Source: Sphingomonas sp. (lineage in GTDB: Bacteria; Pseudomonadota; Alphaproteobacteria; Sphingomonadales; Sphingomonadaceae). Taken from it: DNA of 64,000 nucleotides. This document shows, piece by piece, positions 42,000-49,002 of this stretch (within the stretch, counting starts at the first letter, position 1; the number at the start of each line of letters is the position of its first letter). The translations under genes were made by a program, and so were the position numbers. The stretch spans positions 1-64,000 of the forward strand of contig QFPK01000015.1 of assembly GCA_003248865.1 (NCBI GenBank), written 5' to 3'. The notes below the pieces were generated by a model, which was not told where the DNA came from, did not search any database, and was given only the letters and a program-made list of their open reading frames with translations.

Positions 42000-42424
42000 C
42001 AGCTTTCTCCTTCGGGCAGCCGCCAGGCCGAACGCCACCGCTGCACGTCCAACCCCGGCCGCTCCACAACCCGCCGCAACCGCGCACAAGCCTCCACGAT
42101 CCCCTGGTCGGTCCGTATCGCCAGATGCACCTGCCACGTTGCCGGGCACCCCAGCAGTATGTCGCCGGGCCGATTGTCAGCGAGCGGAAGCTCCAAACAG
42201 CCGGCAGCCCGAAACATGTCATGCGCACTGGAGAGGGTATGTCCTCGGAGAAGCTGCGACCCGATCCGCACCGAAACACCCCCGTGCTCTGCGGCCCACA
42301 GGACCAGCCCCAGACAATCCAGCCCGCCCATCTCCCGGCCCTGCGCCCGAAATGGAACGCCAACGGCATTCCGCGCACCCACAACAATCGCACCCGATCT
42401 GGGGTGACACTCAGGGATCGACAT
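41999..42424 (-). CDS. GTA tail peptidase, NlpC/P60 family (gp14-like)
   Basis: The 141-residue cysteine peptidase has Cys37 (REMGGLDCLGLVLWA) and His100 (TWQVHLAI) of the NlpC/P60 fold. In GTAs and siphoviruses it helps the tail cross the cell wall by cutting peptidoglycan cross-bridges. The ATG at 42424 overlaps the DUF2163 gene by 14 nt and starts at the domain, so longer in-frame starts are unlikely. It ends one base into the hub start. Confidence 0.87.
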   Translation of the reverse strand: MSIPECHPRSGAIVVGARNAVGVPFRAQGREMGGLDCLGLVLWAAEHGGVSVRIGSQLLRGHTLSSAHDMFRAAGCLELPLADNRPGDILLGCPATWQVHLAIRTDQGIVEACARLRRVVERPGLDVQRWRSAWRLPEGES

Positions 42425-43244
42425 AGCGCACCAAGGCATCGGCGCCAGGCACATGCGGCTCGCCATCGAAGGCCTCACCGTTCCGGAACCGGTCCCGACA
42501 TGTCGAGAACCGCTTGTCACAGCCCTCGCTCAGGCGAAACCGCGTTCCCGCCTCGACTCTGGCCGGCAGCATCGCATCCAGATGCACGACCATCCCGGAC
42601 ACCGCGACCACACCGAAATCCAGCCCGACCAGCATTCCGTCCAACGATCGCGCCCGCCCTCCCGCAAAATTTTCCGCCCCGTTCAAAGCGGTCTGCAATT
42701 GCAGCTCCATTCCTGCCCCGCCTGCTACCGACACTCGTCTCACCCGCGGCGCCATATCGACACCGCAGCGTCCATCCCCCAACCGAGCCCGGCATGTGGG
42801 GGAAAGCTCCACAGGCGGCACCAGGCCCAAGGCATAGGCGCCGCTGCGCAGATCTATCCGATAGCTCCCGCCGCTCCACCCTAGGCTTCTGCTGACCTGC
42901 CCCAACTCGCCCCTCACCAAGGTCAGCGGAGTGCCCGGAGCCGCCCAGTCGCAAGCCAGCAACTCGATCCGCGCATTCAACCATCGCCCCGCGTCCAGAT
43001 CGAACGCCCGGATGGAGCGGTCATCCAGCACACCCGCCACCTCCATGCTGTCCGGCTCCAGCTCAGCATGTTGGCTCACCGACGAAGGCGTCATCCCTGG
43101 CCTGGCCCGATACAGCAGGCCATCGACTCGCAGGTCGCGATCGTGGCTGGTGAACCCCAGCGCCAGCCCGTCGGCCCGCACCAGACGCCAGCACAGCGCG
43201 ATGTTCGTCAACGGCCGGTCGAGCCATTCAGGCGCACCGCTCAC
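42411..43244 (-). CDS. DUF2163 distal tail protein (gp13-like)
   Basis: The 277-residue product has the DUF2163 plan. An N-terminal segment (RPLTNIALCWRLVRADG, then LGFTSHDRDL), a middle beta region and a C-terminal cluster of cysteines (KRFSTCRDRFRN) with FDGEPHVPG are typical. The GTA homologue is part of the tail tip and binds an iron-sulfur or metal centre through the Cys residues. GTG start at 43244 overlaps the upstream stop by 4 nt (GTGA). Confidence 0.85.
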   Translation of the reverse strand: MSGAPEWLDRPLTNIALCWRLVRADGLALGFTSHDRDLRVDGLLYRARPGMTPSSVSQHAELEPDSMEVAGVLDDRSIRAFDLDAGRWLNARIELLACDWAAPGTPLTLVRGELGQVSRSLGWSGGSYRIDLRSGAYALGLVPPVELSPTCRARLGDGRCGVDMAPRVRRVSVAGGAGMELQLQTALNGAENFAGGRARSLDGMLVGLDFGVVAVSGMVVHLDAMLPARVEAGTRFRLSEGCDKRFSTCRDRFRNGEAFDGEPHVPGADALVRYVDP

Positions 43245-45589
43245 TCGAACACCTCCACCAGCGGCACCGTCTGCGCTTCCCCGGCCCGGACCCCGCTCAG
43301 CGAAATCTGCAGGCGATCCACATCGAAGCGCACAGGCACGTCGAATTCGAACCCGGCTCGCACCTCCAAACCAGCCGATGGCGGCTCGTCAAACCGCACC
43401 ATTCCGCCCGCATCGAGCGCCCAACCCTCGCCGGTCTCAATGCCCCCCACCGAAATCCGCAGCGTCCCGGCGGCCGGGCGGCTGATCCTGCGCACCTCCG
43501 CACCATCTTCCGGCCCATAGCGTTTCACCAGCTGGAAGCTCAGCGACTGCCCATCGCCCACACCAAGCAATTGATCTGCAGCACCGGTCGGCGCGCCCAA
43601 CGCAGCGCTGGTCCAATCCATCGGATCACGGAACCGGAAGGCGATAGCGCGCCCCCGCCGCGCGCGGAAAAAGGCCAGCAGCAACGCCAAATCGGCTTCC
43701 GAACGCACCCCAAGCCCCGCATCATAGGACAGTCGCGCGCCCTGCCACATCGCATTGCGCTGCTCATGGCCCGATGCCAACACGGCCACCTGCGTCGAGA
43801 ACGCCGGCCCGCCAACGGCATCGAACCCCGTGTCGAGCGGAAAGCGCACATCATGAAATTCGTCCATCGTGTCCTCCAGCTCAGGCGAAGGGCCAAGTTC
43901 AAGCCAGGTGAACCCGTCGCGCGCCACCTGCGGCCAGGCCCACAGAAAATGCTCGGAAACCCCGCGCGCCCGCGCGGCGGACGCTGCCGCCGCTATCAGC
44001 GGCCAGTGCGCATGGGCGTCCACCGCATCCAGCACGAACCCGGCCAGATAATGCTGCTCCTGCACGGGATAACCCAGCCGGGCCGTCACCGCCTCCACAC
44101 CGCGCGCCATGCCTGCCTCATTGCCGGCAGTCACAAAGCTATAGTCTTCCAGCTGCAGCACGTCCCAGGCGGGCCGCGCCCAGCCGGCCGGCATATTGGC
44201 CCGCCACAGCTCCGGCGCATCGCCATCCAGCACCTGCGGCGCATAGAACAACAGATGGGAGCGATAGCCGGCAGACGCTTCTGCTGCGGCAGCATCCCGC
44301 AATGCCAGCGTCGCCTCCGCCAGCCGCGCGCCCAGCCAATCCAGCCAGCCCCGCTCCGCCCCGGTCCGCGCACCTGTCACATCGGCCATCTGCGGCGGAG
44401 CAGCCCCGGTCTCCGTCGTCCAGCGTCCCACCGTCGCCGGATCATAAAAGCAGGGGCGCCCCGAAGGTCCCACCCACCACCAAGGCTCCCCAACCTGAAA
44501 CAGAACGCGCCGCCCCCCTGCCGCCCCCAGGCCCGCAAATGCCCGCGCGACCCCCTGCAGCCACGCCATCGCCTGCACATGGCAGGGGGACAACAATGTC
44601 GAGGGCGGAAACCACCCCGTCAAAGCCCGGTCGCCATCCTTGTCCCGTTGCGCCCAACTCCCCGGCGCATTGGCGTCGAACAGCTCGAACGAGAGCGAAA
44701 GGATCAGCTCGAACCCGGCTTCGTGCCCGGCATCCAGCAGTCGCCGATGCCAGGCCCGCGCTGCAGCGCACAGGCCGCCCGCCACCTCGAAGCGCCCGCC
44801 CCCCACATGCGAGAGCGCATAATAATGGCTCATCCCCACATAATGATTGGCAAGCGCCCGATACCCCAGCGCTTCCCACTGCTCGATCAGCCGCTCCGGC
44901 GCCTGATGATAGCTGTCGTCATAGCCGGATGCCATGCGCAGCCCGTGCGGCGGCAGGAACGCATCCCCCACCGCCACCATGGTGCGAAGCCCCTCCACCC
45001 GGATGTCCCGCAACTCCACCCAGGCTGAAACCGCAGCCGGCAGCGCCGCCGCACTGCCGTCAAATCCGGCCGGCACCACGGAAATGAACATCCGGTCGAT
45101 ATCACCGGCAAAAACCGGCTCGCCATCAGTCCCGAAGCCCGCCCGCAACTCGGAAAACGCCAGAGAGACCGTCGCCGACGTGGGCGAACCGGCTGCATAG
45201 TTCCACAGCCGCACATACCATGTCCGCGCCTCGCCGTCGGCGTCGCGCCCCTCCAGAGTCAGCACCGGCCCGTTCAGCGCATCCAGCGCCATCACGTCCG
45301 GCCCCGAAACCCAGTCGAATCGCAGACGGCAACCGCGATAGTCCCGGTCGGTCGCATAGGCGAGCAGCGGGTGAGACCATCGATCCTCGCTCTCCCAGAT
45401 CAGCCCGGCCAGGTCGCCCTTCGTCAGGAAGTCCAGGTCCAGCCGCACCAATCCCGGCGCGGGCGCCGTCACAGCCGCCATCATCGGGCGGGCAAAATCC
45501 ACCGTCCACAGCTGCGGCCGGAACCGCTTCGCCCAGCCCGTCCGAACCTGGTCCTCGCGCCGCGCGAGATAGGCCGGAACCTCAACCAT
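43241..45589 (-). CDS. DUF2460 tail protein with large N-terminal TIM-barrel-like domain (fusion)
   Basis: The 782-residue product is two proteins in one. The last ~200 residues (from MDEFHDVRFPLDTGFDAVGG) are a standard DUF2460 (GTA gp12-like) distal tail domain: TQVAVLASGHEQRNAMW, then SEADLALLLAFFRARRGRA and FRFRDP. The ~580 residues before it contain an N-terminal beta region and a glycosidase-like barrel (GYRALANHYVGMSHYYALS, VLFQVGEPWWW, LQLEDYSFVT and SEHFLWAWPQ). Acidic residues in the barrel could be catalytic or structural. The ATG at 45589 overlaps the tape-measure gene by 8 nt. Confidence 0.8.
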   Translation of the reverse strand: MVEVPAYLARREDQVRTGWAKRFRPQLWTVDFARPMMAAVTAPAPGLVRLDLDFLTKGDLAGLIWESEDRWSHPLLAYATDRDYRGCRLRFDWVSGPDVMALDALNGPVLTLEGRDADGEARTWYVRLWNYAAGSPTSATVSLAFSELRAGFGTDGEPVFAGDIDRMFISVVPAGFDGSAAALPAAVSAWVELRDIRVEGLRTMVAVGDAFLPPHGLRMASGYDDSYHQAPERLIEQWEALGYRALANHYVGMSHYYALSHVGGGRFEVAGGLCAAARAWHRRLLDAGHEAGFELILSLSFELFDANAPGSWAQRDKDGDRALTGWFPPSTLLSPCHVQAMAWLQGVARAFAGLGAAGGRRVLFQVGEPWWWVGPSGRPCFYDPATVGRWTTETGAAPPQMADVTGARTGAERGWLDWLGARLAEATLALRDAAAAEASAGYRSHLLFYAPQVLDGDAPELWRANMPAGWARPAWDVLQLEDYSFVTAGNEAGMARGVEAVTARLGYPVQEQHYLAGFVLDAVDAHAHWPLIAAAASAARARGVSEHFLWAWPQVARDGFTWLELGPSPELEDTMDEFHDVRFPLDTGFDAVGGPAFSTQVAVLASGHEQRNAMWQGARLSYDAGLGVRSEADLALLLAFFRARRGRAIAFRFRDPMDWTSAALGAPTGAADQLLGVGDGQSLSFQLVKRYGPEDGAEVRRISRPAAGTLRISVGGIETGEGWALDAGGMVRFDEPPSAGLEVRAGFEFDVPVRFDVDRLQISLSGVRAGEAQTVPLVEVFE

Positions 45590-46121
45590 TCGCCCGCTCC
45601 AGCGCCCGGCGCACCTCGCGCGCCAATTGCCGCGCAGTGGGCGCCATGAACTCGCTGTCACGCCCGCCGCCGGTCATGTTCACGGTCAGCCGCACCTGTT
45701 GCCCACCCTGAGACCCGGTCTCGATCCGCCCGCTGGAGGTGGGCACGAACCATTCCGGCCCTCGCTCGCCCACCACATAGGCTCGGCCCGGCGCCACCGG
45801 CCCGCCGGTCGCCCGTCCCGGCAACCCCAGCAGCCCGGTCCCCGTCTGCCCCAGCAACCCCGACAGCCCCGCGCCATCCAGCTTCAGCGCCGAGCCGGCA
45901 ATCTCGCCCAGCGCCCGCGCGGCCGCCCGGCCCAGATCCTCGAACTCCAGCCGCCCGCTGCGCGCCGCCCGCCGAAGGGATTGCTCGATGCTGCTCCCGA
46001 CGGAATCCGCCTCCCGCCCCAGCCCGTCGCGCAACGCCGCGCGCATCTCCGCCACATCCTCGGCAAAACCGCGCGAATCCGTCCGAACCTGAACGGCCAG
46101 CGCATGCAGTTCATCATCCAT
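45582..46121 (-). CDS. Tail tape measure protein (gp11-like)
   Basis: The 179-residue product has an N-terminal helical part (VQVRTDSRGFAEDVAEMRAA, RRAARSGRLEFEDLGRAAAR). The C-terminal GGPVAPGRAYVVGERGPEWF-VPT motif is very common at the end of small GTA/phage tape measures. Its short length matches the short GTA tail. It overlaps the upstream chaperone gene by 8 nt. Confidence 0.8.
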   Translation of the reverse strand: MDDELHALAVQVRTDSRGFAEDVAEMRAALRDGLGREADSVGSSIEQSLRRAARSGRLEFEDLGRAAARALGEIAGSALKLDGAGLSGLLGQTGTGLLGLPGRATGGPVAPGRAYVVGERGPEWFVPTSSGRIETGSQGGQQVRLTVNMTGGGRDSEFMAPTARQLAREVRRALERANG

Positions 46122-46311
46122 TGCCTGCTCCCTGCTGCATCCGCTCCAGCGCCCGCCGATCCAGCGGCGGTGGCCCGGCGGGCCCGGCACGCCCCTCGAT
46201 CGCCTGCGCCAGTTCCGCCGCCGTCGATTGCCAGAACTGCTCCGGGCTCCAGCCCAGCTGCCCCGTCGCCACCTGCGCGGCGTTTCGCGCCAGATCGGAA
46301 AACCGCTGCAT
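46114..46311 (-). CDS. Tail assembly chaperone (rcc01693-like, DUF2376)
   Basis: The 65-residue product (LARNAAQVATGQLGWSPEQF-WQSTAAELAQAI) resembles the small GTA tail assembly chaperone. Its characteristic LGWSPxxFW segment is clear. The ATG overlaps the preceding stop (TGATG). A longer in-frame extension upstream is antisense to nothing real and lacks family similarity. Confidence 0.8.
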   Translation of the reverse strand: MQRFSDLARNAAQVATGQLGWSPEQFWQSTAAELAQAIEGRAGPAGPPPLDRRALERMQQGAGNG

Positions 46312-46619
46312 CAGCGCCCGCCGAACACGGCAGACAACAGCGCGCGATACACCGGCAACAGCGCGCCTACGCCTTCCGCCAGCAAGGCCGTCTCGAACTG
46401 CTGCCGCTCCTCGCCGTCGCGCCTGTCGCCCAGGCAATGCCAGAACAGCGCCCCCATATCGGCGATCCGCGCCTGCCCGCCGGCCGCCCGGTCCAGCAAC
46501 TGGAACAGGCTTCCCGCTTCGACTTCAGCCGCCACCAACGCCGAGAAGCTCGGTCGAAGCAACCGAACCCCACTCGTCAACGGCAGCGCCACTTCGCCGC
46601 GCACAGGGTTGGCGCTCAA
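46311..46619 (-). CDS. GTA gp10 family protein
   Basis: The 102-residue product opens NPVRGEVALPLTSGVRLLRP-SFSALVAAE, the GTA gp10/tail-chaperone-like pattern, and is the usual length. It starts with TTG at 46619, overlapping the stop of the major tail gene by 4 nt (TTGA). No better in-frame start matches the family. It probably acts in tail assembly. Confidence 0.8.
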   Translation of the reverse strand: MSANPVRGEVALPLTSGVRLLRPSFSALVAAEVEAGSLFQLLDRAAGGQARIADMGALFWHCLGDRRDGEERQQFETALLAEGVGALLPVYRALLSAVFGGR

Positions 46620-47023
46620 AGCGCTTCCACCTGCCCGGAGCTTTCCAGCGACAGCGTGTAGCTGCGCTCCCCGTTGAAATCCCCGGCATAGTCCAGCCGC
46701 GTCACCTGAAACGCCCCGCGCAGCCGCTCGCCGCCCTCGAAGCTCACCTCAAAGCGGTCCAGCGCGCCGTTCAGCAACCGGCTCTTCAGCTGAAGCTCCG
46801 CCTGCGAGCCGGTGAAAACCCCGGCCCCGCTGATCGAAACCGCGCGCACGCCACCCGCCGGCAACAGCTCGCGCCAGCCGCCGGACCCCTTGTGCGTCAC
46901 CACCACCGGCTCGGACGAAAGGCTCAGCTGCGTCGTCCGCAGCCCGGCCACAGTCCGGAACACCTCCGGCGCACCGCCGTCGCTGATCTTCAGCAGAAAG
47001 GCCGCTCCACTCTCAACCGCCAT
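46616..47023 (-). CDS. Major tail tube protein (gp9-like)
   Basis: The 135-residue product matches the phage major tail protein family (TP901-1 type) seen in GTAs. Features are GAAFLLKISDGG at the start, VAGLRTTQLSLSSEPVVVTH, GSGGWRELLPAGGVRAVSIS and the end DYAGDFNGERSYTLSLESSG. It stacks as hexamers to form the tail tube. It lies 1 bp downstream of the tail-completion gene. Confidence 0.88.
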   Translation of the reverse strand: MAVESGAAFLLKISDGGAPEVFRTVAGLRTTQLSLSSEPVVVTHKGSGGWRELLPAGGVRAVSISGAGVFTGSQAELQLKSRLLNGALDRFEVSFEGGERLRGAFQVTRLDYAGDFNGERSYTLSLESSGQVEAL

Positions 47024-47024
47024 G

Positions 47025-47423
47025 TCAATTCTCCATCACAGTCAGGGTCCGGAACTCCAGCTGCCCCAGCATCCAGTTCTTGGTCGTCCGCCGCACGCTC
47101 CCGCGTGCCAGCCGCAGCCCGATCAGCCGCAGCCCGGGCCGCACGGCGGGAATCGCCAGCACCGCGCGCTCCACATCCGCCAGGATCGCCTTGGCCTCGG
47201 CCAGACTGTCCCGATTGTCCCACAGGCTGATGGTGAAGCGGTGCTCGCTCCCCTGCCCCCCCTGCCAGCCCCGGCTCACCACCGTGTCGCCGCCGATCGA
47301 AAGATAGGGCGGGCGCGCATTGGCGGGCGGTCCGTCGAAAATGGCGATACTGCGCGCCACAAGGTGCGCATCCCCCGCCAGTGCAGTCGCCACCAGGCGC
47401 TGCAGTTCAAGGCTTGCCTTCAT
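47025..47423 (-). CDS. DUF3168 tail completion protein (gp8-like)
   Basis: The 132-residue product has the DUF3168 pattern (ASLELQRLVATALAGD, PPYLSIGGDTV, EHRFTISLWDNRDSLAEAKA and FRTLTVMEN). In RcGTA the homologue closes the tail tube. It lies between the head-tail adaptor and the tail tube gene, as expected. Confidence 0.85.
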   Translation of the reverse strand: MKASLELQRLVATALAGDAHLVARSIAIFDGPPANARPPYLSIGGDTVVSRGWQGGQGSEHRFTISLWDNRDSLAEAKAILADVERAVLAIPAVRPGLRLIGLRLARGSVRRTTKNWMLGQLEFRTLTVMEN

Positions 47424-47433
47424 GGCCTGCTCC

Positions 47434-47766
47434 TCAGTCGCTCCAGTCCTCGGCCCACAGGATAATGCGGCCGGGCATCGCGGGGTCGGTCTCGATGGCG
47501 GTCGGCAGCATCAGTTCGCCGCGCCAGCGGATCCGCATGTCCAGCGTCGGGCGCACCCCGTCGCGCAGCTCCAGCCGCCAGCGCCGCGCCGACTGCCGCG
47601 TGTCCGCACGCGGCGTCACGCCCTCGAACCGCGACAACAGCTCCACCTTGGCCCAGCGCTCGAAGCGGATATGCCAACCGCCCCCACGTTCGGCCGCAGC
47701 CCCGCGCACCTCGTCCCGGCCTTCGAAGCGCACCCGCTCCGAAAGCCTGCCGGCCAGTTCAGCCAT
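47434..47766 (-). CDS. Head-tail adaptor protein (gp7-like)
   Basis: The 110-residue product has the phage head-tail joining fold signature (LSERVRFEGRDEV, then WAKVELLSRFEGV and MRIRWRGELMLPTAI). It joins the head connector ring to the tail. Confidence 0.82.
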   Translation of the reverse strand: MAELAGRLSERVRFEGRDEVRGAAAERGGGWHIRFERWAKVELLSRFEGVTPRADTRQSARRWRLELRDGVRPTLDMRIRWRGELMLPTAIETDPAMPGRIILWAEDWSD

Positions 47767-47775
47767 ATGCGCCTC

Positions 47776-48312
47776 CTATCGAACGCGCCGCGCCCGCCAG
47801 GGCGACAGCATGCGGCGAACCGCCGGCGGAATCCCGGGGTCATCGGGCGCATCGCGATGGGCATGGAAATGCGCGGCCGCCCGGATCACCGAAAGCCTGA
47901 GCACTTCGGGCACCCAGTTCCAGTCGCTCGCCATCCCCGCGCGATAACGCACCAGCAGCTGCTGGCAGTCCGGCAGGCCCGGCACTTCCAGCCGCCCTTC
48001 GCCATAGCGGCCGACGCGGAACTGCGCCTCACCTGCACCCAGCGCCCGGCTCGTGCCGTCAATCGCCACGGCCTGTGCCCCGACCAAGCTTCTCGCAGGC
48101 TCCGCGGCAAGACCCAGCACGCCGTCGCGCACATCGCCCCGCTCTACCACCTCGCGCTCGAACAGCAGCAACCCCAGCATGGCCTCCACCGTCTCGGTCG
48201 CCGCCCGCAGCAGCGCCGACAGCAGGGCATCTTCCCCATTGTCCTCGATCCGCAGATAGGCCTTCAGCTCAGCCAGCGCGGCCGCCGGCGGTGCCTTTTC
48301 GATCCCCGCCAT
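47776..48312 (-). CDS. Head-tail connector protein (gp6-like)
   Basis: The 178-residue product opens ALAELKAYLRIEDNGEDALL-S, the usual gp6-like connector pattern, followed by ATETVEAMLGLLLFE and a YGEGRLEVPGLP stretch, with LRLSVIRAAAHFHAHRD near the end. It forms a ring below the portal. It starts overlapping the stop of the adjacent 93-residue gene, the last of the three-gene insert. Confidence 0.82.
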   Translation of the reverse strand: MAGIEKAPPAAALAELKAYLRIEDNGEDALLSALLRAATETVEAMLGLLLFEREVVERGDVRDGVLGLAAEPARSLVGAQAVAIDGTSRALGAGEAQFRVGRYGEGRLEVPGLPDCQQLLVRYRAGMASDWNWVPEVLRLSVIRAAAHFHAHRDAPDDPGIPPAVRRMLSPWRARRVR

Positions 48313-48593
48313 CAGCGATCCTCCACCCGCAGCGTCAGGCTGCGCTCATCCACCGTCTGGTCGGAAAAGCCGGCCCGGTTGCGCACGTCGTAAACATGGC
48401 CGGCGATCCCGCCACCCAGCCGCACCCGCGCCACCGCACCGCCAAGACTGCTGTCCAGCACCTGAACGCCGCCACTCTCCACCGGAGAGACCGACCAGCT
48501 GCTGTCCACCACCGATTGCCCACCCGAGATCGCTGCGGCCCAGTCGACCTGATAATCGAGCACCGCGCCGGGATCCTTCAGGAACATATCCAT
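48312..48593 (-). CDS. Small structural protein resembling phage fibre-tail adaptor
   Basis: The 93-residue product opens MDMFLKDPGAVLDYQVDWAA and ends in a beta-strand-rich stretch (GGIAGHVYDVRNRAGFSDQ, then ERSLTLRVEDR). It resembles gp77-like small adaptor proteins found beside phage fibre genes. That match is by pattern only. It is the last gene of the three-gene insert, absent from the R. capsulatus GTA layout, and its stop overlaps the connector start. Confidence 0.6.
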   Translation of the reverse strand: MDMFLKDPGAVLDYQVDWAAAISGGQSVVDSSWSVSPVESGGVQVLDSSLGGAVARVRLGGGIAGHVYDVRNRAGFSDQTVDERSLTLRVEDR

Positions 48594-48608
48594 TTCCCCG
48601 CCTCCCGC

Positions 48609-48977
48609 TTAAGCCGGCGCCCCGATCTCCACGGTCCAGCCGTCGAAACTCACGGTCCCCCCAACCGCCAGAGACGTGGCGGGGCAGGTCGTCACATACA
48701 GAAGCTTGCCCGCCCCCACGTCCACCAGCGCGATATGGTCGGCGATGCCCGATCCCGTCACCGCCACGCCGGCTTTTCCGGCCACGGCAATCCGCCGGCC
48801 TGAACCGGCACCGGCCTGCATCGCATAATCGGCCGCACCCATCGTCGCCTCGGCCAGCTTTCCGCTGATCGCCGCCTGGAACGATGCGGGCTGGCCGGTC
48901 ACGGCTAGCATCCGATCCGCGTCGGCGATCACCTGCAGCGCGCCGTCCAGCACCTCGCCCGCAACCCATTTGCCCAT
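48609..48977 (-). CDS. Hypothetical phage structural protein (122 aa)
   Basis: The product starts MGKWVAGEVLDGALQVIADA and ends VSFDGWTVEIGAPA; it is rich in short strands and small residues, as in fibre- or capsid-associated proteins. GGGAGA precedes the ATG at 48977 by about 7 nt; a longer upstream frame is a shadow of the neighbouring gene. Its place between a beta-helix protein and a fibre-adaptor-like protein suggests a virion component. No family is recognised. Confidence 0.6.
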   Translation of the reverse strand: MGKWVAGEVLDGALQVIADADRMLAVTGQPASFQAAISGKLAEATMGAADYAMQAGAGSGRRIAVAGKAGVAVTGSGIADHIALVDVGAGKLLYVTTCPATSLAVGGTVSFDGWTVEIGAPA

Positions 48978-49002
48978 CAATAGTCTCCCGAAAAGCGCCG
49001 CC

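Noticed and set aside
39888..42149. Hub protein starting at 42149
   Set aside because: The first 50 residues of the long frame overlap the NlpC/P60 gene and look non-coding. The ATG at 41999 has a strong ribosome site and begins at the family's N terminus.
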